Shown here: positions 51,718-63,618 of the stretch, in pieces
How positions within the stretch are numbered: position 1 is the first letter of the stretch
How the letters are laid out: each line of letters starts with the position of its first letter
DNA from: Echinarachnius parma
Taxonomy: Eukaryota > Echinodermata > Echinoidea > Clypeasteroida > Echinarachniidae
Length of the DNA stretch: 64,000 nucleotides
Assembly: GCA_037951105.1 (NCBI GenBank)
Contig: JBAMJV010001281.1
Span: 1-64,000, forward strand
Direction: 5' to 3'
Notes under the pieces: model-generated
Seen by the model: the letters and a program-made list of their open reading frames with translations, nothing else
The model's database searches: none
What the model was told of the DNA's origin: nothing
Translations under genes and position numbers: made by a program

Positions 51718-51799
51718 GAGAAGGTATCTGAACAGAGAGCGAGTGGAACAACGATTTGACACTTCTGGCCGAGGCGTTTACAGGACACATCCACTCGTT
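51718..51799 (+). CDS. Possible additional upstream exon of the coiled-coil gene
   Basis: One frame reads RRYLNRERVEQRFDTSGRG and VYRTHPLV up to a strong donor CTCGTT/GTAAGT that would leave phase 0, exactly what the exon at 52380 needs. A pyrimidine-rich stretch lies upstream, but the acceptor (CCTGAAG) is weak. It is a candidate only; phase agreement is the main argument. Confidence 0.3.
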
Positions 51800-52379
51800 G
51801 TAAGTTCATGTAATTCTTCTTCCAATGAAGTGCAACTTGAAGATCGTGCTCTGTTCACAACTAATACTAATAGTAATAAATTTACCCCCCAAAAAAAGAA
51901 GAAAACAATTTATTACTATTTAATTTCTTTTTTAGAAAATAATGAGTCACATCAGAACATCAAAGATTAATATGTGTTTTACATTTCATAATGTTGTATT
52001 TTAGAAATTATAATAACGGTACTTATATTTTGTATAATTTTTAAAATTCAAAATCATAACCTGAATTCATTATGTTTGAGTTTGAGTAGGTTATACATAA
52101 AGGTCTTCTGAAAAAGCCTTTATTATTAAGTCTCATTTGATGGAGATGTACATGCAAGTATTCTTCACAATAAAATTTAAAAGAATGTTGAATTAGAAAG
52201 TTATTGTTATTTTTTAATTTTGAAGAAATTTATCATTAATTGTTATTATTATTATCATCATTATTATACAAATGATAGTTATCATCATGATCATCAGTCA
52301 TAATTCATTATCATTACATATTTATTACAATCAATGTATTATTACAAATAAAATAACTTTCTTGTCTCCTTCAAAAAAG

Positions 52380-55300
52380 GTGAAGTTAGAGTTAGCCTAC
52401 CTCATCGCAAACGAGGATGAAAAGAAGAGGAAGCAGACAGAAGGAGCAGCGGTTGAAGAGGAGGAGGGGAAGGGAAGGAGGGAGAAGGCAAAGCGCTCTC
52501 AGAAGGAGCCGGCCATTCCTAAGGTCAAGCCACTTCCTCAAAGAAAGACCAGAGTTCAAAGGTCAGAGGTCAACAGACTGGCAAAGACTGCACACTCGGC
52601 ACTGGTGAGCATTTTTACTGAAGTGGAAGTTCACATTGTTTGCTTATTTTTAAAATTATATGTTAAGTTCTCTCTTGGTAAGAAGATGCCATTGTCTATC
52701 TATCTACCCTTGTTTGAATTTAATAAGCATTCAAGTACAAGTATGCATGCATGTATTTATGTTTAATTATAATGTGTTAGTCATTCCCATTATTCATATT
52801 GATATGAACAGATACTATGTATAATTTTCAGTCTACAAATGCTAATATAATTGGAACGCAAAATGTATTTTAAAAAGTTTCTTAAATATTCATTCTTAGA
52901 AAATAGTTGATTTTATATTTTCCAGTCAACATATAAGATCCTAATGTACATTGGGAAATTAATTTTAGATTCATTTTAACAATGTTTCTTACTTTTTGCA
53001 TTATCAGAAAACCATTGATGCAGATAAGATAAGCACAGTGTACAGATTCAGGCAGCAGATGACACCCCATGAAGTACGCCACCAGGTATGTAGTAACTAG
53101 TACGTTGCTTTATAACCATTTGAGTGCCACTCTATAAAAGGCAATACAGTTATTCCACACATAGTGAAATCATGGTGATGAATGGATTAACATATGGAAG
53201 TTTTATTGCATGGTATTGAGAAAACTTATGGATTTTAAAGGCCTAGAAAATGTTGTTATAAGAGTCATATGTAAGGTACTATTTATTCAGAAAATAGGAC
53301 AAATGTAATGCTAAAGTTAAAGTTGTGATAAATTATAATGGATTGTCCAATCAATATCCAACATTATCAGTCATAGCTCAACCACTCTCTATTTCTATAC
53401 TCCGTATACTCTAATTTTCCTTTTCTAAAGCGCTTAGAGGCTTGTTTGCATTAAGCGCTATATAAATTTGTCATATTATTATTATTATTATTTGCATTTA
53501 TCATTCTGTAAGTTTGAAAGAACTGTATTTGAAGACTTTATTTCATTCAAATGATCTGCAATTGATCAATAAATGTATTGTTTAGGGCTTGATTGATTGT
53601 TCATTCTACATTGTATATTTGTTTCTGTATTGCCTGATGTGCAGGGAAAGGTGAGGCAGGTCTCGACCGGTGTCCATGCCATGCTCAATGCAGAGGAGGC
53701 ATGGAGGTACCGAAAAGAAAATGGTTAGTTCTTTTTTCGCTTGGCAATTTTAAACCAATCCTGGGGGGAATTCACAATGATTCTAGGGGATACTTAAATT
53801 CTAAGTTATACTTAACTTATGGAGTATGGAGAGCCATTAGTAGCTGTGTAAAATTGCCCCCATTTTTGTTTTCAAACACGACATTTTGCTAAAAAGCATC
53901 AATATCTCCTATTATCAAGGAGATTTCATGTTCTTGTTATAAACTTTCTAAAAAAAGTCACACATATTTGGACATTGGCTTTTAATAAATTTTATTTCAA
54001 TGCTACAAATGGCCTACAATAATTTAAAATCCAACTTGAAATTGTAGTTCAACTTAAACTCTTCAAGGAACACCCCCCCCCCCCCCAGCAATTTAACCCA
54101 TTTGTAAGATGTTGTAATTCACATACAGTCAAAGCTGTGTATAGAAGAGGAACAAAAAAGTGGCAACTGTAGACGGGTTACCTTTGTAGACAGGTCCTAT
54201 AACATTGCTTTTCTCTCCAGGGGATCACTTTGAGTGGTTACTACATGTATATGTGACCGGCTGTAGCAAAACCCTGCACTTGTCGGTAAAAATCAAAAAT
54301 GTAGATTTTCATACCATTAGAAAGGCCTCGTCACAAGCTTTCTTTTCATGCTTTGTTCGAACAAATTGGTCACTATTTGACGAATATATGATTGTTTCAA
54401 TTTTACAATCATAAGACTTTCACACACATTATGTGAACTTAAAATGCGAATTTTTTTCACACTACATGACTTACAAACAAGTGCAGGGTTTTGCTATAGC
54501 CGGTCACATATAAAGGCAGGTTGACTGCTATAGACAGGTGACCACTAATTAAGACTCATATTACTTTATTATTGTATTTTTCAGATGAACGGGAGAAAGT
54601 AAGGAAATACAAAGAGCAACAGAAAGAGAAGGTAAGAAGTAACTTTTAGTTTCCTTTTATACATTTATATCTTGAGTAACTGATACATATAACCCTTCAT
54701 TCAATAATGAAATACAAAGAAATGGATATATGTTAATTTTAGGCCCAACAAATTCTAGTTTTCATTGTGGAGGAATCCATATTTTCTTACAGAAAGCTTG
54801 TTCAAATAAACATAAATTATGATCTAGTGGGTAAGATTCTATTCAACTCATCCAAATGTTTTTATTTTGTATTTCCATTTTAATCTTCTAGGAAAAGGAA
54901 GAGGCAGCAAAAGCCGCAAGAGAGCAAGAATTATCAAGGCTTCCCGTCGGGATCAGGTAAATATATCCCAGAAGTAATGATATGCAAAGAAAACATCTGA
55001 AAACATTGGCCGGTATTCTGAAGTCGTGTCTAACTTAGTCATGACAAAAGTTAAACAACTGTTTAGTTAGACAGGACTTTAACGCGAGGTCGCATCTAAG
55101 TCCTGTCTAACTAAATTTTGTATTCTGAAGTCGTGTCTAAGTCGTGACTGACTAAACACATGTTTCACTTTAAACAGGACTTCTGCGCATGCTCTGTATG
55201 CATTTTGACGTAATGCCGCGCTCTGACGTAATTTCGCGCTCAGTTTAACATCTCACATGTAACTAAAGTTAAACAGGACAATTAGACAGGACTTCGAGTT

Positions 55301-57008
55301 TAACAGGACTTAATCATGACTTCAGAATACGAAAACAGTAAGTCACGACCTCGTGACTAAAGTTAGACGGGACTTAGACTGGACTTTAGACAACTGTTTA
55401 GTTAACCGGACTTCAGAGTCCAGTCTGCTGGGAAGTTAATGAAAAAACTTGTTGGTTTAACTCTGAAACTTCAGAATACCGGCCATTGAGTTACAATTTG
55501 TAATGTTCAGGATGACTTGACTCTCAGTCGCAATAAATTAGCACATAGTTCAATGCATCAACATTTTCCAAAAATCTTGTGAAATACAGGCAGGATGTTA
55601 AAGTAGCCTCAGACCAAAATGCACCACCTCTTTCTTGTGAATATCAGCAAAGGATAAGACAATTTGTCAAGAGAGCTTGTTAATAATAATTGTGAAGATT
55701 TGAACATTATCTGTTAGGGATAGCTTTCTACCTAGTCCCCACTGTTTGCTGCGCAGTATACAAATTAAATAACTAGATTAGAATTAATGCATCTCATGAG
55801 CAATATGGATACCTCTTTTGATAGCTCCTAGTCTTGAGTTTAAGCAAATTTTGAAGAACAGGAATGTAATATTAGCCCGTTTCCTTAAATCTATTCCTGA
55901 ACTAACCTTTTCCTGATGATAACATCAATTACAGCAGCTAGTATTCGTAAACAAACATGTACTCTATGTAATTGGGATCTTTTTCTATCTCTCACTTTCT
56001 ATTTTCATTTTCTTTTTTGTCAGGATGGAGATAAAGAGGCAGAACGAGCAGCAGAGAAACAAATGTTTTCTGGAAAAACTCCTTGAGCCCAGCAGTAATG
56101 AACACACCCCTCGCTGCAGCCCCAACCCACAAGATGTTCCCACGGTAGCAGATGGGAATGTTGCAGACAGTGAGGGAAGTGATTACGAGGACGATTTTGA
56201 GGAGGAGGACGATGAAGAAGGTGTTGATAACCAGGAGGAGAATGTTCACCATGAAAGCAAGCCTTCTGATGATATAGGAGCTAGTAACAGGGTTACGGGT
56301 GAAGATAAGGAGGAGGACGAGGATTTCATTGCTGCCGTAACGACCGCCAATGATGCGGGAAGCATCTCCTCCTTAACGGCATCCACGTACACAGCTGCAG
56401 CCTCCCCGTCCCCAAGCGTGAAGAGCCGCAGTCGTCATGGTGATGGGATGAGCTACGACCAGGAGGCTCAGGAGGCGGCGTACGATGATGAGCCCTTCGA
56501 GAGTGACACCGAAGACCAGGGCACGGTCGACGATCAGAGCGTCTTCATGACTGATGTCGACCCAGACAGCTTGGCAGGAAGCCGCGGCAATTCTAGAGCC
56601 CCCTCACCCACAAAGTCGCCACACCTTCTGCAGATCGACGATGATGATGATGATGCTGTTAGCCACAGCACTGTTGCTAGTGAGAAACACGTGACTAAAC
56701 TTCAAGGCCATGAGGTTGAAAGACCTGGATCGGCAGAGGTTGCTGTTCTGGCCAGTCAGCTTGCCAAGACAGCAGTCAACGATGCAGCACTCTCAGTGTC
56801 TTCCATGTCAGTCCGTAGCACGCAGTCTTCCACTGAACTCAAAGCTTCCTCCAGGACGGAGTCAAAGGGAGATGGTAATTCGAGAAAAGAGAGACAAAAG
56901 GATAGGACGACAACGCAGGAATACACCAGGACGGAAAGTGTTGTTTCGCTCAGTGATAGGGTAATGAAAGACTTGGATAAAGAGACGAGCAGTTCAACTG
57001 GTCATTAA
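52380..57008 (+). CDS. Unrecognised acidic coiled-coil protein, 3' part
   Basis: Six exons join in frame: 52380-52604, 53008-53085, 53645-53723, 54585-54631, 54892-54956 and 56024-57008, with good GT/AG sites, about 492 codons to the stop. The first listed exon enters in phase 0 without a start codon, so upstream exons exist. Short charged exons (YKEQQKEKEKEEAAKAAREQ) predict a coiled coil. The large last exon is acidic (SDYEDDFEEEDDEEG) and serine-rich and looks disordered. The C-terminus includes RTESVVSLSDRVMKDLDKE. I do not recognise the family. Small charged exons like these are common in ciliary and microtubule-associated proteins, but that is only an impression. An AATAAA at 57175-57180 may serve as polyadenylation signal. 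Confidence 0.8.
53428..53493. mobile_element. LINE-like 3' stub with ATT tail
   Basis: AAGCGCTTAGAGGCTTG...AAGCGCTATATAAAT followed by ATTATTATTATT, the same kind of end as 23048-23116 and the 3' end of the LINE at 36.6 kb. In an intron of the coiled-coil gene. Confidence 0.6.
54125..54560. mobile_element. Nested inverted-repeat elements in an intron
   Basis: The inner element (54249-54512) has ends ATGTGACCGGCTGTAGCAAA and TTTGCTATAGCCGGTCACAT. It sits in an outer sequence with GTATAGAAGAGG...TGTAGACAGGTCC and CTATAGACAGGTGACC. Confidence 0.75.
55008..55484. mobile_element. MITE with GGCCGGTATTCTGAAG ends in an intron
   Basis: GGCCGGTATTCTGAAGTCGT and the complement ACTTCAGAATACCGGCC bound 477 bp with repeated GTCCTGTCTAACTAAA blocks. 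In the last intron of the coiled-coil gene. Confidence 0.85.
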
Positions 57009-57174
57009 TGATGTGAGATATACTGCCTGTACCTACCTGATCATGATATGAAATTTAGGTGCATTGTAAGTGAAAATTTAAAAAGTTTTCAATGTCTTCC
57101 ACCTCGGTGTATGCAGTATGTCTTCCAGTGAAGTTTCCATATTTGCCAGAGAGTTTCGAGATCGATAACTTGAA

Positions 57175-57180
57175 AATAAA
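57175..57180 (+). terminator. Possible polyadenylation signal AATAAA
   Basis: AATAAA 167 bp after the stop codon of the coiled-coil gene. Position is plausible; other AATAAA sites occur further on. Confidence 0.4.
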
Positions 57181-57189
57181 CCAGGACAA

Positions 57190-58330
57190 AAATTAGTCTT
57201 TTATTTCCCTCAATGACTGGGTAAAAGAAGACCTTCCAAGCAGAAAGCAGCACTTTGACTTGGACTAATTCTAAATCTACATACAGCGGAAACTCGTTAT
57301 ACAGAGTACCTTAGGATCAGAAATTTACCTTGTTATATGAGGGAAAACAAAGCTCAATAGAATTTAAAGCTCTTGGGACCAGCAAAATGACAAGAGGGTT
57401 TTGTCTTAAAAGAGTTCTTTGTAATGATGTACGTTCCACTAGCTTGACCATTAAAGTCAGTTAATGTGATCATCCCAGATTTGAAAAGGTACCCACTGAT
57501 TCGTCTTTCCGGCCATTTAGTAGGAGCCCTTTATAACTGCAAAAATGTAAATATTCATATAGTAGCTGCGCTATAGAAATGTTCATATTATTATTGGTTC
57601 AGCCTTACATGTCTGTCTTCCAAACATAGAGAAGCTCTTCACTTCACCCTTTGCTGAATTCTCAAGATTGATTTCTTTGCAAGTGAGTTATTAAGATGTA
57701 TATTTTGTATTTATTTTATTTCAACAGTGTGGAGACAATGAGTAGGACACACAATCTTGAAAAACTTTAGCTTTAATGCTGATAAGAAGACCCTTTTCAT
57801 TGTATCCATTATACAATTATTTGTGAGTCTTAATTGCCGTTTTGCTACTTATATAAATCTAAAGAAAATACTTAATTGATGTGTGTTCATGCAAGTTTGG
57901 CGCATTCAATAACACGGTTGGCATATTGTTTCACGTTTGAAAGCATGTTTTTAAAACAACTGTTTTTGTTTTAGCGTTAGCAAAATAGTAAACCCTCTAT
58001 GTAATTTGTTGTCTTAATTTCTTATGATTTCCTTGTTTCACTTCTGTGATTTGTTTTCTCTCTTGAATTATCAATATTTATACAATTCAAATGCATTTAT
58101 GTTTTGATTCCTCATGTTTTCATTGTTGCTTATTTTTTTCTTTTTCATTTAATTTTTTGTAGTTTTCTTTTACTTTGTATTTATTCAGTTCATTGAGAAT
58201 ATAAAAATAGCTAATGTAAACAGAAAGGCAGAAATCCATTAAGATATTTTAGGACTTCAATCATGTACCAATATCATTATAATATTCCTGAGAATGATGT
58301 GTGTGATTTTCATAGAAAATTAATCATGTT
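57190..58330. other. 3' flank of the coiled-coil gene
   Basis: No exon seen. A partial Tigger-like end (CAGCGGAAACTCGTTATAC) lies at about 57285-57303; the rest is T-rich unique-looking DNA, possibly 3' UTR. Confidence 0.45.
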
Positions 58331-58334
58331 TACC

Positions 58335-58976
58335 TACCGTAAATACCGGCGCAATCGCCGCATCCGCGTAAACGCCGCATGCCGACTTTGGGCATTGAAA
58401 TTGGAAGAAAAAAAAAATGTGGGAGAAAAGTGCGCTAGGAAAACTGGCGACAAAAAAAGCGGGAATAACGGCGGGAAACCAGAAAATCGGCTGGGAAAAT
58501 GTGCCAAATTTTAGCATGAAATCGGCGGCGCGTGAAATTTAACCCTACTGTACTGCACTGTACTACAGAGAACCAGGTACTGTGATGTACGTGCGTGCAA
58601 ATGCAATGCATTCATAACGCACGTAGCTAGATCGATGACAGCTAGGCGAGCGCGGCGCTGGCAGTGTGCATTTGTTTCGTAACTTTGAAGTTAAAAACGT
58701 ATCAGATTTTGCAAATATCAGCAAAAAAAGGCGAGAGACCATTCTAGGCCAGAGTAAACGTAGACAATTTGGCTATATAATGTTTTATCACGCAATACAA
58801 TACAGTGCAATACAACCAATAGTCCCACACCTGCTGAAATGTGTTGTTTTGAGGCCAGTCAAGAGTGACATTTGACATTTCAAGAGTGACTATCTCCGCG
58901 TACACGCCGCACCCCGACTTTGCAGGGTTTTTTTCGAGGAAAAAGTATGCGGCGATTACGCCGGTATTTACGGTAG
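58335..58976. mobile_element. 642-bp MITE with CTACCGTAAATACCGGCG ends
   Basis: CTACCGTAAATACCGGCGCA at the left and the complement GCCGGTATTTACGGTAG at the right. GCCGCATGCCGACTTTG and GCCGCACCCCGACTTTG occur in both halves. Confidence 0.88.
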
Positions 58977-58979
58977 TTA

Positions 58980-61533
58980 AAAAGAGTAAATCAATGTCTG
59001 ATTTTATTTCAATTGTTCCCATACAGCCCCCCCCCCCCTCCCCCCCCTCTATGCTCCCAGTCATTTGAGATGAGTTTTGGAAAAGTTGATGGATCACTAT
59101 GATGTCTTTTCCCTTTAAATAAATAATGTACATGTATACATTTTGCATAGACATTAATTATCTCGATTTGAATGAATGATACAAAATGTTTTACATAAAT
59201 AAAAACAATTGAACAAGCCGGGGAGCAGTTAATTTTGGAAAATTCCTTTTAAAAAATGTATAAACAATGACAATCATGTTTATAGCCATGGATGTATTTG
59301 TGCCTCTGCACAGTAGAAGTAGTCGGAGGCATTTTGTTCTTGTACAATTATGTATTTATTTTAAAACGTCAGCAACAATTTGAATGACCATAATTATACA
59401 AAATATTGTTGTTTTCTAATGATTATCTTATGAAATGAAAACTAATGATTTCTTTCAATAAGTATACAAGTCTGAATTTAAATTAATGAAGACGAGAGCC
59501 TAGTTTTGCCAGAGCCTGCCACATATATTCCGAAATTGTATTATCTATTAAAAAGAATATGATGATGGACAAACATAACTTTTATACAGTTTGTACATGT
59601 TTTAAATGCAGTTCTTACAATTACAATACTATTTTACAAGAAGTGGTTACTTCTCTTGACAGTTTCTCTAAGAAAACAGAGATGTTGCAATTTGTAATAA
59701 AAATGTCTTTCATTTGTAAAATATATTATATGTATTTTTTCTCATCACCGAACTTGTAACGTTGTCTTCCATATAAATAAAATATAGAATATTGTACATT
59801 TCTAAACCCAAACGTGTCTTGGATCCAACTATTGAACAGTTATATATAATGCAGGTGGCCAATTCAAAGAAAAAAACACCACACTTCCGGGCCCAGCCAC
59901 TTCATGAAACTTTTCCACTTGTTGTAGCCTAAGTGTCCAATTATCGTATCTAGTAGGTCAACAGCTTATAAGCAAGAAATATTGGAGCTGTAATCATGGG
60001 ATGTACAATAATTGAACACTTACAACAATTGCAACAACAAAAAATGAAACAGGGCCCTATACGTAATGCTGATTGGCTGTAAGTTTGTATCACTTGCACT
60101 GGCATCTCACCACAAGCTGGCGCTATACATTGATAGCGGGATAAGTATTTTGGATGCCTTGAAGGGGAACAAATTATAAGAAACAGACATGCAACACATC
60201 TCAAAGATAGCCCCCCCCCCCCCCCCCCCCCCCCCATTTGTCAAATCATGGAGGCATGCAGACACGTGACCACCAATTAAACGAATCAAATAAAGAAATC
60301 ATACATAAAGCTACACACGTGTCCCCCAGTTAGCCCTCGCTAAACTCGGCTACCGGTATGTATTTGCCTTTCCCCCATATTTTCTATGATGGATTATCTT
60401 TCTCTGATAAATAAAGGAAACTAACAAGTGCAGTTTATATAATAAACGCGGCTTCGATTCAACGAAACTTAAGTGACGGGAGACGATAATATTGTTATAG
60501 TCAGTGGCGTAGCGACGGGGGGGGGGGGGGGGGGGGGGGGCATTTTTTGAAAAAACAAAGAAATACATACTTTCATATTTCAGATTTAGAAAGCTGAGAA
60601 GATAGCAAAACCAGAACACCAACTAGAATGCCTTTTTACAGAAGAACAGAAAATGTCCTGTGTGCTGAGAAAATTGGAGGGAAATTCCTATAAACATGCC
60701 ATCGCGAAATTCCGCAGAAAGTAGGATTTCTTCGGACTCCTGCATACTGAATCACGGACAGCTGCTATGATTTCTATAAAATTTGTATCCCTTTTTCTCA
60801 TCTCCGCAAATATACATGTAGCAATGAAATATATCCATTTTCCGTTTCCGCGATTTTTTTTTGCGACCCCTTTTTTGGCGAAATTGTGAACGATCATGCG
60901 TACACACGGTCAATTTGGTGAGGAGATACCACCGTGATCAATATAGTTATCAGACTGAGGGCACTCTTTGGAAGATGTTCGTTTTTTTTTTTTTTTTTAC
61001 GTTGATCAAAAAAAAGTGTTAATCGTTTCACACCATTGAACATGTTGAATACAAGGAACGCCCTCTCATACATGTATATCCTCTATTATCTTAATTCTAT
61101 ATGTTTGCTTTGCAATTTCGTTTGCAAGCTTGTCCAAGGATGTTACTCTACTCTCTTCCGTTGTTCCTCGACAGTACATTACTTCTATATCTTGCCTATA
61201 ATATCTCATATCAATCTCATCTTGAAATTTGGCGATAATTATGTCACCATGATTCGTTAATATAATATAGAAACGAAAATCTAGCCGGACCGCAATGTTG
61301 GTTTGAGGTAAGGTTGGACTTTTTTCTCATTTTATCTGGACATCCAGAATGATCCAGCCCCAACCAATCTGACCAGCACGTCAATGGTTCTTAAGTCTAC
61401 ACAGTCATAATTTTTAAAGAGAACAGAACAAGACGTGATGCTTAAATTATCGAAATCATAACTTCATGTGTACGCATTGATCATCTAATCATCCTCTTTA
61501 TCGTTCTTCGGTATTAGCCTGGATTGAGAGCGA
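58980..61533. other. Intergenic between coiled-coil gene and 694-residue ORF
   Basis: No exon recognised. C-runs near 59030-59045 and 60211-60233, a G-run with AGTGGCGTAGCGACGG near 60503-60540, and a T-run near 60983-61000. Confidence 0.5.
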
Positions 61534-63618
61534 TCACGTTTTGGTCCCTAACCCTATTTCCGGTTGGAAATCGTTCTTCATGGTCCAGAGGAGGAGATCC
61601 ACGCCCGTCATCATGCTGGTGTTCGCCTTCCCGTCACCGATCCACTTCGGCCACGCGTTCGGGTCGACGTTCGGACTCTGCTCCAGACTGTCTGGCGGGA
61701 CGGAAGGGATAAGCGTAAGATGTTTCCGCTTTCTCCTCGACTTTTTCTTCTTATTCTTCTTGTGCTTCCGAGTAGAAAATGTGGTGCTGAGGGACTCTGC
61801 ACTACCATGCTCCGATGCTGTTGGCCCATCGTCGTGTTTGTCACCTTCATTTGTTGTCCTTTCTCCTTTCCTCCTACTCTGCTTCTTCTTTTTCTTCTTC
61901 TTTTTCCTCTTTTCGACAGTGAATTCACCTGTCTTATCAGGTTCAAGAGAAGGCAGTTCTCGACTGATGTCATCTGTTGAGTTCTTATGAATGGCCGCGA
62001 CACATTCGTCGCGGTCTATGTCCTCAAGATCGGCGGCATCCATCATAAACTTCAGAAGGTTTGTCCAGTTTTCCTTGCCACCTGACTGATTATTCACGTC
62101 ACCGACTTCTGACCTTACGGGAGCCTTCGGGTTCATCAAACCACTCCGAGCATGCCGATTTCCGGTCTGTACACCCCCACTAACAATTTCCGTTTCACAT
62201 GCGTCTCTAGAAATCGGGTTAACACATGGGTTAACAGATTGTAATGCGTCATGTGTGCACGCATCGTGGCCATCACCTCCCTCTTCTACCACGCTCGTCT
62301 CAGATGGGGTGTCTTCACCATGACGAAAATCTTTGCAACCCACTTCGCATGTCTTGCATTTGACGTCCGGTAGAAAGGGGTCTCTAAAGGGAAACATCGT
62401 CTTGAAGCGAGAGCGCATGCGCTCGTGAAATTGGTTCAGATTGATCGCAGTCCCCGGGCTCGTACAAGGACCGACTGCGTCAATTCTTTGTGCAGCAGGA
62501 TCTGGCTGTACAACCTTGGTTGGAGTACTTGTCTTGGATCGTGGTTTGGTAGATCTTTTGGATTTGGGTGAGGGGTGCTTATCATGACCGCGTCGAAGAG
62601 ACTGCTGTGGTTCTCTTGGCTTTCGTGACTTGTCTTTGGGATTCCCTGTGTAACACAGCGATGCCTCTTTCTCATCTACCTCATTATTTTGGTTTGATCT
62701 ATTCGGCTTCTGATTTGTTCCCGCTGATTTTATTTTCATCACCCCTTTCTTCTCCAATTGCCGGCTGGATAGCATATCGCGTGGAGAGAGAGATCTTGTA
62801 TGAGACCTATTAGATGGTCCGCGATGAGTGTGATCATCTTCTCGCTTCCACACTTCCGATGAAATCAGCGGGAAACGATATTTTGAAACTTCGGTTTGAG
62901 TAGTCTCTTTTTTCTCTTTTGTTTTGTTTCTTCTCTTGCTAGTACTTTCACTTCCATGATTACCTTGCGAGAACAATCTCTTAACGATCGGCGGCGGGGG
63001 TATGCTTAGTGATTTAGCGCGTATTTTGGCAACATTCTTGGATGCCTTCTTTGGCTCTTCCAATGTTTCTATGGGTATGGTCGTGTTAGGCATCGTCACG
63101 TGTATTGCTGCATCATTACCGCTGATGCCATCGGAAACGTGTCGGTCGGCTTTGGGATTCTTGTACACCCTACGGCTGCCGTCGGTCAAGGGAACTTCGC
63201 TGCCACTGCTGCTCGTCATGATCGCAGGGAAGGATGTTGCTGACTTCGACGTTATTGGACAAAATGTTTTACTGCGTCGTCTTCGTAACGATGTCGCGCT
63301 ACTGCAGCGTCCTTTCGTGCCGGTAGCAGCACGGGAAGTTGTCGTTTTCCGTTTGGCACACGTGGTCTTTTGAGGCGATGCTCCTTTCTGATAGATTTCG
63401 CAAAACCGCTGTAGTTTCAAAATGGCCGCTGGATCAATGCGATATTTGGGTCTCTTCGTTCCTTCTGAGGACAGCTTTGTAGACTCAACTTGTTTTGCTG
63501 TCTCTCCTCGTCGGTTCACTTTCTGGTTTGCGCTTGGCGATACTTCTTTGGACAGTAGCGAAACCTGTCGTTTTGAAAATGAAGAGAAATTATAAGATAT
63601 TGTCTTTCCGCGCTTCAT
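61534..63618 (-). CDS. Unrecognised 694-residue basic, Ser/Lys-rich protein
   Basis: A single 2085-bp open frame runs from ATG at 63618 to the stop at 61534, far longer than chance allows in this AT-rich DNA. The protein starts MKRGKTISYNFSSFSKRQVS. It is rich in Ser, Thr, Lys and Arg, and largely predicted disordered. It has a cysteine cluster CKTCEVGC near residue 420, and two very basic blocks near residues 565-585 (a lysine run) and 615-635 that look like nuclear or nucleolar signals. The C-terminal segment DPNAWPKWIGDG and VDLLLWTMKNDF is the only part that looks folded. No intron is needed. I do not recognise a family, and the function is unknown. Confidence 0.65.
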   Translation of the reverse strand: MKRGKTISYNFSSFSKRQVSLLSKEVSPSANQKVNRRGETAKQVESTKLSSEGTKRPKYRIDPAAILKLQRFCEIYQKGASPQKTTCAKRKTTTSRAATGTKGRCSSATSLRRRRSKTFCPITSKSATSFPAIMTSSSGSEVPLTDGSRRVYKNPKADRHVSDGISGNDAAIHVTMPNTTIPIETLEEPKKASKNVAKIRAKSLSIPPPPIVKRLFSQGNHGSESTSKRRNKTKEKKETTQTEVSKYRFPLISSEVWKREDDHTHRGPSNRSHTRSLSPRDMLSSRQLEKKGVMKIKSAGTNQKPNRSNQNNEVDEKEASLCYTGNPKDKSRKPREPQQSLRRGHDKHPSPKSKRSTKPRSKTSTPTKVVQPDPAAQRIDAVGPCTSPGTAINLNQFHERMRSRFKTMFPFRDPFLPDVKCKTCEVGCKDFRHGEDTPSETSVVEEGGDGHDACTHDALQSVNPCVNPISRDACETEIVSGGVQTGNRHARSGLMNPKAPVRSEVGDVNNQSGGKENWTNLLKFMMDAADLEDIDRDECVAAIHKNSTDDISRELPSLEPDKTGEFTVEKRKKKKKKKKQSRRKGERTTNEGDKHDDGPTASEHGSAESLSTTFSTRKHKKNKKKKSRRKRKHLTLIPSVPPDSLEQSPNVDPNAWPKWIGDGKANTSMMTGVDLLLWTMKNDFQPEIGLGTKT

